Positions 46,601 through 50,978 of a stretch of 64,000 nucleotides of DNA are shown in pieces; position 1 is the stretch's first letter, and the number at the start of each line of letters is the position of its first letter. Position numbers and translations under genes: made by a program. The stretch is taken from NCBI GenBank assembly GCA_028583415.1, contig CM053266.1, positions 6,271,217 through 6,335,216 of the forward strand, given 5' to 3'. Under the pieces are notes generated by a model. That model searched no databases, was not told the origin of the DNA, and saw only the letters and a list, made by a program, of their open reading frames with translations. The DNA comes from Protea cynaroides (Eukaryota; Streptophyta; Magnoliopsida; Proteales; Proteaceae).

Positions 46601-46917
46601 AACTTTGATAGATAACTCTCTCTCCCCCCCGCCCCCACCCCACCCCCCCACCCCACCCCACCCCACCCCACCAAATTTGTAAAGGTTCAATTAAATGCAA
46701 GTATGAAAACATCTATTTTTGTATGACTTATTACTCAATGTCATCCTCAATTGTAAATTACTTGATCTTTTTTATCATTGCTAAAGGTGGTCCTCATATT
46801 TAGGTACCCCTTTCCCTCTCGAGGTTTATAGCAGCTGGAGTTGGTGTACCTGTTCCAACTGAGCAATTGTTTAGAAGCCTTATTGCTACACTTTTGGTCC
46901 CTTTAATATTGGGGAAG
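7008..46917 (+). CDS. BASS4: BASS4-type sodium/metabolite cotransporter, chloroplastic (eight exons, 3' end not found)
   Basis: A bile-acid/sodium symporter (BASS) family membrane transporter of the plastid envelope. Exons are 7008-7205, 7476-7581, 31640-31747, 31843-31910, 46072-46150, 46276-46334, 46415-46483 and 46804-46917. Joined, they give one 267-codon frame with consistent splice phases. The first ~66 residues are Arg/Ser-rich and acid-poor, like a transit peptide. Then come NFLPL, GIALGLANPGLGCLA, SKFSTFGIFLISGLTL, AWPAGLFGL, SPFFSRVILQIKLSPQE, CMPTTLSSGVALTQ, GGNSALALAMTVISNLLGIL and PVPTEQLFRSLIATLL, all hallmarks of BASS4. The family is usually about 430 residues, so roughly the last 40% is missing. 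Introns 2 and 4 are 24.1 and 14.2 kb. Whether the gene is expressed cannot be told. Confidence 0.85.
7476..7581 (+). CDS. BASS4: BASS4 exon 2
   Basis: Acceptor ATCTCAG|GTAGAT, donor CCACTAG|GTAATG. It encodes the linker and KPVLNFAAANFLPL, the start of the membrane domain. It ends in phase 1, and the next exon lies 24 kb away. Confidence 0.82.
7582..9230 (+). other. Start of BASS4 intron 2, no gene recognised
   Basis: AT-rich intronic sequence with A-runs (8281-8310, 8426-8441). A short block near 8219-8250 resembles the 3' end phrase of RTE LINEs ('TTATTTGGGTCGGCTA'). No coding frame is believable. Confidence 0.5.
10054..10369 (+). repeat. Copia 5' LTR
   Basis: Begins TGTTAGCGATACTAGC and ends GAGTTGTTATA, directly before the tRNA-Met primer-binding site. 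It contains a perfect 32-nt palindrome (10085-10116). Confidence 0.88.
10085..10116. repeat. Perfect 32-nt palindrome in the copia LTR
   Basis: The arms are CACAGCTCATAGCGAT and its exact reverse complement with no spacer. The 3' LTR carries a decayed version (about 16999-17030). Confidence 0.92.
11008..11830 (+). pseudogene. Copia gag, broken
   Basis: Begins MMAESKESPMQITSIKLKG followed by NYILWAQAVKAYIHSRGK, the start of copia Gag polyproteins. A stop at 11227-11229 and later frameshifts interrupt it. A CCHC zinc knuckle is visible around 11750-11800 (YCTHCGKTNHNVDN, then a stop where the last Cys would be). Gag would form the virus-like particle; this copy cannot be made intact. Confidence 0.75.
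12000..12877 (+). pseudogene. Copia protease and start of integrase, broken
   Basis: The aspartic-protease phrase LDSGASCHLT is visible near 12035-12065 across a frameshift. The GAG-pre-integrase zinc region (WHQCLGH, then CEACELGKHH) lies at 12425-12540. The integrase core begins LVHLDIWAP with its first catalytic Asp and continues FVNDYSR. Reading stops at 12683 and at the solo LTR. Confidence 0.75.
12878..14033 (-). mobile_element. Solo LTR inside the copia integrase
   Basis: Ends TGATGC...GCACCA (TG...CA), 1,156 bp, with target duplication CTGAG at 12873-12877 and 14034-14038. The copia coding sequence resumes exactly after it (GAGTGAAAGAATAGG, integrase 'ERKNR'). A TATA-like CTCTATAAAAGC on the minus strand (about 13757-13768) suggests leftward orientation. 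No coding capacity. Confidence 0.85.
14034..14251 (+). pseudogene. Copia integrase fragment between two insertions
   Basis: Encodes the conserved ER-KNR-FLLEVGRSLL region and, after a frameshift, INRMSSSVL and RVFGCVCFAHV, typical of copia integrase. Bounded by the solo LTR and the hAT-like element. Confidence 0.75.
14252..14954. mobile_element. hAT-like non-autonomous element ('AAAATCTCGG' family)
   Basis: Ends CATGGAATAAAATCTCGG and, inverted, CAAGGTTTAAAATCTCGG (15 of 18 identical). The perfect 8-bp target duplication GTCCTACA lies at 14244-14251 and 14955-14962. The interior is rich in TCTCGCC/GGCGAGAT repeats near the ends and AT-rich in the middle. No transposase. The same terminal family recurs at 58143 and 62862. 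Confidence 0.85.
14963..16200 (+). pseudogene. Copia integrase end and reverse transcriptase, broken
   Basis: Starts with HRDKLSPWSLKCIFLVYS and THRHFVSADVTFFE (end of integrase). The reverse transcriptase follows from WKAALDSEMETL through KHKPDGTVDRLKARLVAKGF (stop at 15653), QLDVKNAFLCGDLSKEVY and YVDDIIIIG, the catalytic box with two Asp. Several stops and shifts mean no functional protein. Confidence 0.82.
16201..16926 (+). pseudogene. Copia RNase H region
   Basis: Two frames: one with RQLIGKLIYLTVTRPDLSFAV (connection), one with GYSDANWAGVDGDRRS, SKSSAKAEYRAMAQ and CDNQAAICIANNPVFYERIKHIEVDCHFVRD, the standard copia RNase H motifs with Asp/Glu active residues. Followed by the polypurine tract and 3' LTR. 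Confidence 0.82.
16968..17259 (+). repeat. Copia 3' LTR
   Basis: 292 bp starting TGTTAGCGATACTAGCG after a GAGGGGGGG tract, ending GAGTTGTTACA. Clearly similar to the 316-bp 5' LTR with point differences and small deletions. Confidence 0.88.
17580..17586. other. 7-bp internal remnant between two LTRs (left arm)
   Basis: ATTAAGC separates the end of LTR1 (CCATCA) from the start of LTR2 (TGATGCAG). AT resembles the spacer before a primer-binding site and AGC the end of a polypurine tract, as in the gypsy element at 34-39 kb. The whole internal region appears deleted. The right arm has the same 7 bp (29267-29273, reversed). Confidence 0.6.
18237..21931. mobile_element. hAT-like element ('TTGTCAAGGCG' family), left-arm copy
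   Basis: Ends CATAGTTGTCAAGGCG and ...GCCTTGACAACTATG are inverted repeats. The 8-bp target duplication is CCTATTGC/CCTATTAC (18229-18236, 21932-21939). The interior holds a tandem array of a unit of roughly 125 bp, each with 'AGTCGATGGACTTTTG' and GAAGAAG runs (about 18838, 18965, 19093, 19207, 19335, 21239), and the nested element 19342-21236. No transposase. Confidence 0.85.
19342..21236. mobile_element. Nested hAT-like element with long CTT tract
   Basis: Same family ends (CATTGTTGTCAAGGCG ... CTTGAAAACTATG). Target duplication GGTCGAAG/GGTTGAAG (19334-19341, 21237-21244), landing inside a tandem unit of the outer element. Non-repeat flank at about 19660-19830, then roughly 900 bp of CTT/CTTCGT-rich sequence. 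Long open frames here (for example 19727-20764) are artefacts of the triplet repeat. A second copy is at 25557-27585, reversed. Confidence 0.85.
22038..22066. other. Axis of the giant inverted duplication
   Basis: About 29 bp of non-palindromic spacer between TTGGAAGCATTGAAGCC (left) and GGCTTTAATTGCTTCCAA (right). Arms diverge by roughly a tenth near the axis, so the structure is not recent. Confidence 0.7.
23278..28224 (-). mobile_element. Tekay-like solo LTR in the right arm (with nested element)
   Basis: Plus-strand ends TGTCACACCCCAAAACC ... GGGTTTCACA, i.e. TG...CA, with target duplication TTGAC (23273-23277, 28225-28229). Without the nested 2-kb element it is about 2.9 kb. It shares long stretches with the solo LTR at 55963-58539 ('CCCAATCCCTGATGGGTAAG', 'GAACCTATTATGTG'). 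No coding frames believed. Confidence 0.85.
25557..27585. mobile_element. hAT-like element with GAA tract, nested in the solo LTR
   Basis: Ends CATAGTTTTCAAGGCG ... CTTGACAACAATG. Flanks TTAGAAGC and (G)TAGAAGC form a 7-8 bp target duplication, and the solo LTR at 57.6 kb shows the unoccupied site (CAAAAGCTGTTGTGG). The interior is the reverse complement of 19342-21236, with a GAA/GAC-rich tract at about 26494-26990 and a conserved non-repeat block near 27120-27345. Frames within the tract are not genes. Confidence 0.82.
29267..29273. other. 7-bp internal remnant between LTRs (right arm)
   Basis: GCTTAAT, the exact reverse complement of the left-arm ATTAAGC, between LTR2' and LTR1'. Confidence 0.6.
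29274..30405 (-). mobile_element. LTR1' of the right arm
   Basis: Uninterrupted 1,132-bp copy: on the minus strand it starts TGATGCAAATCAAG and ends TTTGCATCA. It is the best view of the intact LTR of this family. A TATA-like TATATATA lies near 29924-29935 and 30163-30172. Confidence 0.78.
30411..31639 (+). other. End of BASS4 intron 2
   Basis: Intronic DNA with no recognised gene; the frame at 30743-31078 has no family features. A short repeat around 31348-31420 duplicates 'ATAGCAACACTT' followed by TTGTTGCAAGA. Ends with the acceptor TTTGGTGCAG. Confidence 0.5.
31640..31747 (+). CDS. BASS4: BASS4 exon 3
   Basis: Encodes ALVSGIALGLANPGLGCLAN then KYSISKFSTFGIFLIS. Acceptor GGTGCAG|CTC, donor ATCTCAG|GTATTC. 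Highly conserved BASS4 core with the first transmembrane segment. Confidence 0.88.
31843..31910 (+). CDS. BASS4: BASS4 exon 4
   Basis: Acceptor TATGTAG|GG, donor GGGCTA|GTATGA. Encodes GLTLQSREISAAVKAWPAG and LFGL, in frame with exons 3 and 5. Confidence 0.87.
31911..32386 (+). other. Start of BASS4 intron 4
   Basis: Intronic; a CT dinucleotide run near 32291-32305. No gene seen. Confidence 0.5.
32387..33156. mobile_element. hAT-like element ('TTGTCAAGGCG' family), older copy
   Basis: Ends CATGGTTGTCAATGCGTC ... GCTTTGACAACTATG. Flanks TCGTAGAT/TTGCAGAT match at 6 of 8 positions, so an aged duplication. Interior with GAA/GAG-rich stretch (about 32475-32720) like its relatives. Confidence 0.65.
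33157..34017 (+). other. BASS4 intron 4 sequence with a tandem duplication
   Basis: No gene. An ~81-bp segment starting CAAGTTGAAACAGAATTTC occurs twice in tandem (33643-33723 and 33724-33807), nearly identical, hence a recent local duplication. Confidence 0.65.
34018..34811 (-). repeat. Gypsy 3' LTR (794 bp) with internal tandem repeat
   Basis: Minus strand starts TGATGCAGTCAAGACC and ends TTTGCCATCA. At 34611-34755 a 48-49 bp unit containing the palindrome GGGACAGCTGTCC is repeated three times, in the upstream (U3) part of the LTR. Confidence 0.85.
34809..35473 (-). pseudogene. Gypsy integrase C-terminus and chromodomain
   Basis: The 162-codon frame starts with the integrase C-terminal phrase MEFQTDDMVMVRISPERF and RKMGPYKVLKKIDTNAYVLE. 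It ends with a chromodomain (IENILDYKYT, QSFLIKWKEHP, STWIHEDDF). Chromodomains steer integration to particular chromatin. The stretch 35186-35473 overlaps in another frame, showing a frameshift. Confidence 0.8.
34812..34830 (-). promoter_or_regulatory. Gypsy polypurine tract
   Basis: Minus strand GGGGGGGAGC directly before the 3' LTR; the priming site for plus-strand DNA synthesis. Confidence 0.75.
35521..36418 (-). pseudogene. Gypsy integrase zinc-binding and catalytic core
   Basis: Zinc-binding region at 36071-36230 (LIQELHGGGLGGHFGQDKT), then the catalytic core at 35521-35961: DFVLGLPPTRERYDS with the first Asp and VSDRDMKFMSYFW with the second. The usual third acidic residue (TDGQTE) is replaced by Lys (TDGQTK). 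Together with frameshifts, this argues for a dead integrase. Confidence 0.8.
36376..36878 (-). pseudogene. Gypsy RNase H region
   Basis: 36633-36878 reads SFHSLASFYRRFIQGFS and FQWIPAATKAFHLIK (connection). 36376-36612 reads AFYSEKLNDTKKMYSTYDLE and FVLYSDHEALKFLNSQ, the Ty3 RNase H core with Glu and Asp residues. The two frames are separated by a stop/shift near 36615. Confidence 0.82.
36871..37410 (-). pseudogene. Gypsy reverse transcriptase
   Basis: Contains KLDLRSGYHQIRVRPGDEWK, MPFGLTNAPSTFLRVM and the catalytic VVYFDDILIYS. The fingers/palm region is intact for 179 codons, but upstream sequence (37411-37655) is in other frames. Similar to plant chromovirus enzymes. Confidence 0.88.
37656..38290 (-). 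pseudogene. Gypsy aspartic protease region
   Basis: Reads IIVDSSSSVNVVSQAF at the active site, where D-S/T-G is expected, so the catalytic-loop Gly is Ser. It then continues with LEVSQRCLVPLKMGAYDDSVW and a conserved DVFLERPWL segment. An in-frame stop precedes the active-site strand. Confidence 0.7.
38265..39402 (-). pseudogene. Gypsy gag, broken
   Basis: The start codon at 39402 (MAEASSNSPNQSKDPNDP) overlaps the primer-binding site side of the LTR. A stop follows after about 38 codons. Capsid-like sequence at 38874-39176 (DYFDWFDLPEPQKLKLARS, WWRHYEYS, ELKEKYLP), and one CCHC zinc knuckle, CYYCNAYGHYARDC, at about 38510-38553. Confidence 0.8.
39403..39414 (-). promoter_or_regulatory. Gypsy primer-binding site
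   Basis: Minus strand TGGTATCAGAGC (initiator tRNA-Met type), 2 bp after the LTR end CCATCA. Confidence 0.88.
39417..39909 (-). repeat. Gypsy 5' LTR, truncated
   Basis: Matches the inner 490 bp of the 794-bp LTR; similarity stops at GAGAATGTC, where a foreign sequence begins. Confidence 0.8.
39910..40257 (+). mobile_element. Fragment of another TGATGCAG-type LTR
   Basis: Starts TATGCAGTCCAAGG (decayed TGATGCAG) and contains GGTACTGTTCACGTGAAC, shared with the LTRs of the giant inverted duplication. Its other end is lost before the old LINE. Low confidence in boundaries. Confidence 0.4.
40258..40726 (-). mobile_element. Older RTE LINE, 3' part
   Basis: Degenerate relative of the RTE at 40741-43920, with the terminal phrase 'CCCATCTAAATGGAGTTGGC'. 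An AT dinucleotide tract of about 57 bp interrupts it (40626-40682). Its continuation is 43935-45065. Confidence 0.65.
40626..40682. repeat. (AT)n microsatellite
   Basis: A pure AT dinucleotide run of about 57 bp. Confidence 0.92.
40930..42507 (-). CDS. RTE LINE reverse transcriptase ORF
   Basis: 525 codons, open. Motifs in order: GKAPGPDNVPIEVWK (near residue 105), YRGIKLMSHTMKLWERV, QFGFMLGRSTTEVI, VFIDLEKAYDRVPRELIW (first catalytic Asp), GLHQGSALSPYLFALIMD, MLFVDDIVLVDE (catalytic Asp pair; the common form is FADD), then the thumb and C-terminal LRWMYGKTRKDKVRND region. A stop at the ORF end precedes a conserved in-frame tail (GRPKMTLGEVV-like) found in the other copies. The endonuclease is separated by stops, so the full protein is probably broken, but the RT domain alone is intact. 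Confidence 0.85.
   Translation of the reverse strand: MGQVKAKKYEDLYINLSTKEGEKAIYKIAKMRERQSRDLNHVRCIKSTDARVLVRDEDIKERWNDYFYSLPNEDVPGNSALDCSITRKIRVTEVKEALRRMNIGKAPGPDNVPIEVWKSLGIYGVSWLTILFNKIMSSRKMPNEWRSSIVVTIYKNKGDIQRCNNYRGIKLMSHTMKLWERVTETRLRKETTITENQFGFMLGRSTTEVIYLLRRLMERCREGKKDLHMVFIDLEKAYDRVPRELIWQVLEKRCVSSKYVDIVKDMYYNVVTSVKTVGGQGREFPITIGLHQGSALSPYLFALIMDDLTRDIQDEVPWYMLFVDDIVLVDETKAGINAKLELWRSSLESKGLKISRTKTEYIVCNFSHTRMDNEVLNILEREIQQSDHFRYLGSIINKESDINTDVSQRIKIGWMKWRSASGVLCDRRIPLKLKEKFYRTVIQPAMMYGAECWAVKKHHIDKLSVAEMRMLRWMYGKTRKDKVRNDHIRADLGVAPIHDKLRESRLRWYGHVQRRPLDAPVRRSD
42946..43655 (-). pseudogene. RTE LINE endonuclease, broken
   Basis: N-terminus VRIASWNKGSLTGKSLELID with IACIQKTRWKG, then IISAYAPQVG, IIIRGDLNGHVG and SQINFFL at the end. 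The family has Glu in QETRW and Asp in SQIDY; here Lys and Asn replace these active-site residues. Two frames (43401-43655 and 42946-43365) are joined by a shift, and a gap to the RT frame contains stops. Not functional. Confidence 0.75.
43935..45065 (-). mobile_element. Older RTE LINE, 5' part (host of the younger RTE)
   Basis: Matches the reverse-transcriptase region of the younger copy, much diverged, with many stops. Similarity ends near 45065, so the copy is 5'-truncated. Confidence 0.65.
45066..46071 (+). other. End of BASS4 intron 4
   Basis: No gene. A CA dinucleotide run at about 45741-45768 and a T-rich stretch 45925-45970. Ends with the acceptor TTCTTGTTGCAG. Confidence 0.5.
46072..46150 (+). 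CDS. BASS4: BASS4 exon 5 (GC donor)
   Basis: Encodes GSILLFSPFFSRVILQIKLS and PQELVT. The frame requires splicing at CACAG|GCATGG, a GC donor. An alternative GT donor after GGCATG would break the conserved VTGLAIF junction. Confidence 0.85.
46276..46334 (+). CDS. BASS4: BASS4 exon 6
   Basis: Acceptor TTATAG|GTTTAGC, donor ACACAG|GTACAC. Encodes GLAIFSCMPTTLSSGVALTQ, the most conserved BASS signature with the substrate/sodium-binding crossover. Confidence 0.9.
46415..46483 (+). CDS. BASS4: BASS4 exon 7
   Basis: Encodes LVGGNSALALAMTVISNLLG then ILI (23 codons). Clean splice sites CTGCAG|CTTG and ATT|GTAAGA. Confidence 0.9.
46623..46673. repeat. C-rich (CCCCA)n tract in BASS4 intron 7
   Basis: About 50 bases of CCCC-A/CCCCC-A units on the transcript sense strand; the opposite strand has many G4 runs. 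The intron is only 320 bp. Confidence 0.9.
46804..46917 (+). CDS. BASS4: BASS4 exon 8
   Basis: 38 codons: VPLSLSRFIAAGVGVPVPTE then QLFRSLIATLLVPLILGK. Donor GGGAAG|GTAACC. No following exon was found to the end of the window. Confidence 0.9.
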
Positions 46918-47038
46918 GTAACCTTTTCTCTGCTGTGCGCTTATGGGGAAAAAATGGTTTTGATTTCCCAAAGAAAATAATCCTTGAACTTTCACGTTGT
47001 AAATTTTTTTTATTAGATTTGTCTTATATTTTATAAAG

Positions 47039-47683
47039 ATATGAATATTTTTGAGAGAGATATACAACAAAGTGATCATTTTAGATATCTAGGTTGAATC
47101 ATAGATAAAGGAGATATAGAGGATGACGTTTCATATAGGATTCAAATAGGATGCATGAAGCGGAGAGGTGCGTCTGGAGTGCTGTGTGATCGGTGTATTT
47201 CTTTAAAACTTAAAAGAAAAATTTTATAGAATAGTTATTCGACCGGCTATGATGTATGGTGTGGAATGTTGGGTAGTTAAGAAGCATCATATAGATAAAC
47301 TTAAGTGTAGTTGAGATGAGGATGTTGAGATTGATGTGTGGTAAAAGTACGAAGGATAAGGTAAGGAATGATCTTATTAGAACTGATTTGGGAGTAGCGT
47401 CGATACATGATAAACTACGAGAAAGCTGTTTGAGATGGTATAGTCATGTTCAACGGAGGCTGTTAGATACTCCTGTACGGAGGAGTGATTTGATTCAGAT
47501 TGAAGGATCTAAAAGAATTAGGGGCAGACCTAAGATGATCCTAGGGGAGGTGGTGAAGAAAGACATACATAGCTTAGGCCTTGTTTCAAGTATGACATCG
47601 AACAAAGTCTATTGGAGGATCAGAATCCATGTAGCCGACCCCATTTAGTTGGGATAAGGCGTTGTTGCTGTTGTTATCTTCTA
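47039..47683 (+). mobile_element. 5'-truncated RTE LINE in putative BASS4 intron 8
   Basis: Plus-strand 3' third of an RTE reverse transcriptase (MRMLRLMCGKSTKDKVRNDL, LRWYSHVQRR, IRIHVADPI) with the terminal phrase CCCATTTAGTTGGGATAAGG and a GTTGTTGCTGTTG tail. TTTATAAAG at 47030-47038 and 47684-47692 is a possible target duplication. Confidence 0.75.
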
Positions 47684-47754
47684 TTTATAAAGGCTTCTTA
47701 TCAATGGAAGGCTGTCAACCTAATAGTCTCTATCTTATGCAGTAGGAAAGTGCA

Positions 47755-48017
47755 TGTTATGGCAATTCCAACAAGATGTTTGTAAGGGTATTCTGGGAAT
47801 GCTTATGTTGTCTGTAGAATAGGAATTAATATTATGTATGGGGGTATTCTTGTACTTACCAGTATTTTATTTTGAAGCGATATAAAAAGGGGAAGGACAA
47901 TCGTAGAAGGATCTAACTTCTCTTCTTTCTCCATCTCGTCTTATTCTTCTTCAACACTACTGCTATGATCTTCTTTCTCAGATCCTGTTCTGTTCGACTG
48001 TTCCACTTGACATAACT
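47755..48017 (+). mobile_element. Short LTR (about 260 bp) with TATA box
   Basis: Starts TGTTATGGCAATTCC and ends near GACATAAC. A TATA-like GATATAAAAAGG at 47879-47890. Followed by a primer-binding site variant. The partner LTR was not found. Confidence 0.55.
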
Positions 48018-48022
48018 TAAGT

Positions 48023-48034
48023 TGGTGTCAGAGC
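48023..48034 (+). promoter_or_regulatory. Primer-binding site variant
   Basis: TGGTGTCAGAGC, one base different from the usual TGGTATCAGAGC, 5 bp after the LTR. Confidence 0.6.
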
Positions 48035-48281
48035 ATACAAATCTTCTCAGCTAGTTTTGAGGGTCGGTTAGCATTCCAAGGTCCCACACTTCCGGTAAGG
48101 AGTTCTGTTAAAGAATTAGGGTTCCAGTTGATTAGAATGTATGAGGAATAAAATCCTACAACCATGGAAGGACAAAGTGAAGATTTATGAGATCATTTAG
48201 AGATTTAAGGATAGAACCATGTCTGTCTATGCAAATACAGAGCTGCCCCCTTGGTAGCAGTTGCAGAGGTAAGCTCTCAAC

Positions 48282-49165
48282 CATAGTTGTCAAGGCGACA
48301 AGGCGATCCAAGGCGTTTGGGGCCATCCTAGGCGCCTAGGCGCCTAGGCGTTGCCTAGGCGACCAAGGCGTTCCCAGTGCATTTTTTTTATTTCTAAAAT
48401 ATTAATGTTTATATATATGCAACATTCTACATAAATAATCAACATTTAAGACATAACTTAATTAATATGTGGTGTGGACCCAAGTTTACTAATGTACACT
48501 AAGACCTGGGATTGTGTCTAGAGTTAAGTAAACAATTATTTATGACTAACATTTGCGTACTTTTAACGAATTTGATCGGAGCGTAACTCCTTTAATATAG
48601 TTCGGATTCAAGCAATCTTGAATTCGTTGCAAAGCTAGCATAATCAGCTTTCCAACAAATCCGAGATTGCTTGAATCCAAATTATAATGAAGGAGTTACA
48701 CTCCGGTCAAACCTTGTTCGGAATACGAGAATGCTGTTTAAAGTCGTCTGAATGTAAATTATTTTTTGGGCATCAAAGCAAAAGATTATTTTGGCGCACT
48801 CTTGGTTTTTAGTGATGATTTATTATAATAAGATTTATAGAATTTTTATATTTAAAAAAAAACCTAGCATTTAAAAGTTGAAAATCGCCCTCGCACCCAA
48901 AAATATGGTTTTTGTTGTTGAACAGGGGGGTTGACTTTTTTTCCTTCTGGAATTTGAATTTTAAACTATTTTTATTGGATTCAAATAGGTGGGTATTTGC
49001 TTATTTATGAATAATATCTTAAGTAAATGAAATATAAAAAGTACTGCCTGATAAATGTTGTTCCTGTCTGGCCTGGACGACCGCCTTTCTCATCTGCACA
49101 AGGCGCCCTGGTGCCCAGGCCTGTACAAACTGCCCGAACGCCTAGGCGACGCCTTGACAACTATG
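48282..49165. mobile_element. hAT-like element ('TTGTCAAGGCG' family) with internal foldback
   Basis: 884 bp, ends CATAGTTGTCAAGGCG ... CGCCTTGACAACTATG, perfect 8-bp target duplication CTCTCAAC (48274-48281, 49166-49173). It lacks the GAA tract of its relatives and instead carries a long hairpin (48571-48711). Confidence 0.9.
48571..48711. repeat. Foldback hairpin, 48-nt arms
   Basis: Arms 48571-48618 and 48664-48711 pair at 42 of 48 positions with a 45-nt loop. The shared core is GGATTCAAGCAATCT. Several mismatches would be G-U pairs in RNA. Confidence 0.8.
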
Positions 49166-49173
49166 CTCTCAAC

Positions 49174-49442
49174 TACAGGGAACTTGTTTGTCATGAAACC
49201 TAGTTGGTTTGGGTTGCCCAGGGGTCCTTAATCTCTGCCCTAAGTCTTGCTGGAAGACGATGACCTTGAAACTGACGAGGTGTTCTACCACCCCTCACTG
49301 GTTGCAGAGTTGGTTCATGATCTGTGGAGGTGATTTTGGGTAGCAGTGCAGGACATTCTAGTCCCACTGGAGGTGTCTTTGAGTGCCTAAATCCGTTGTA
49401 ATAATGGCCTTGTATTCTGGCCATGAGAGTTCAAACACTGAA
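49174..49442. other. Retroelement internal sequence, unidentified
   Basis: Continuation of the element behind the LTR at 47755, interrupted by the hAT-like copy. No domain recognised. Confidence 0.4.
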
Positions 49443-49681
49443 TGTGACGCCCCCAAACCAGGTCTCATTCATATTCATCATTCAATAGCGTCACTAATCA
49501 AACATCCCCAAGATCCAATATAATATGAGGCAGGTAGTCCAAAAACATCAATTATCTTACCATAAATCTCTGCAGCGGAAGTCTAAACCAACCATGAACT
49601 GGTGGCATCTAGAGTCTATACAATTGATTAACAAAAACGACATTAACATGACGAGTTTCAGAAAATTACTATGGCTTTTCA
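49443..49681 (-). mobile_element. Start of a Tekay-like LTR that hosts later insertions
   Basis: Begins TGTGACGCCCCCAAACC, equivalent to the GGGGGCGTCACA end of a minus-strand LTR. The host sequence seems to continue at 55771-55957, 58545-59049, 61815-61857 and 62533-62853, between later insertions. The other end was not found before 64000. Confidence 0.45.
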
Positions 49682-50978
49682 TTTATAAGCAAGGTTTCAA
49701 GTATCGTATCGATATGCCCCGTATCGTATGATACATATCAGTATCGACAGTAGTCGATACGATACACCTGGATACATATCTTATTTTTAAAACATAGTGT
49801 ATCGAAGTGTATTGACCATATCTAACTGATACGTGTTGATACACCTCGATACATAGGATACGTAATGATACTGTTTTTTTTTTGGTTTAAAAAAAAAAAA
49901 AAACATAAAACCAATCTGTATCTCGATACTGGTCGATACAGGGGTATATAGGGTCAATACCCTCGATACAACATTTCCAGAATCTGTTTCTCCCTGTCTG
50001 TGAAGTCAAACCTGGTTTTCACTCCTTCAAACTCTTCTCCTACCTCAAATCCTTGCCTTATAGCTTAGGGTTTTGATTTTAAACCCAAAAATGACCTTAA
50101 AGCCAGCATCAAACCAAGTTTTTGTGAAGAATCAAGCTGTGAATTACTCCTTGAAGCTCCATGTGCGAATAAACCTAGGTATGACCTGCAACTTGTATTT
50201 TTTCATCCTAAATTTGATTTTTTTATGTTGTTTCTTCATATGAATGAGTGTATATTAGTCTAATATGATTAATGCATGCTACAGAAACTAGTTTAAATAT
50301 GGATTTGAGGATGGATTTGTGAAATTTTTGAAGAACACAAAATTTTAAAATTTAAAAAAAAAAATGAATTTACCAACCTCTTGTATCTTTTATAAGATGT
50401 TTGTAGTGTGTTGATCTACCAAGTTTGAACATCCTCTTTAATTTTTGTTTCTTTTTAAATTCAAAAAAAGAAAAGAAATATAATTGATAAAATAATTTTT
50501 TTTTTCATGTAAATGTGTTCCAAAATATATGTTATTTTTCTGATTTGCAATCAAGTATGCAAACTAAGTGTGTTGCATACTTGAAACTTTGATTATAACT
50601 TAATGTTATTTATTTTTATTTTTTACAGTTTTAAAATAATTCCAAAAACAGTTTTTCTGTTTGTATTATATGTTTAAATTTAAATTTTATTTTTCTGTTT
50701 TTGATTATTAACTTATTATACTCTTCATGTAGCAAGATGCAATGTATTTTGCTGTATTTCAATTTAGTGAACAATTTTTCTGTTTTTATGTTATGTTTAA
50801 AATTATGTTTTAATTTTCTGTTTTGTATTATTAATTTATTGTACTCTTCATGATGACAAGATGCATTGTATTTTGCTGTTTTTTCAATTTACTAATTTAG
50901 TTAACCATTTTTCTGATTTTATTCATTGTATTTTGTATGAACCTTGTATGTCGTGTCACATGTGTGGTGTGTAGGAAA

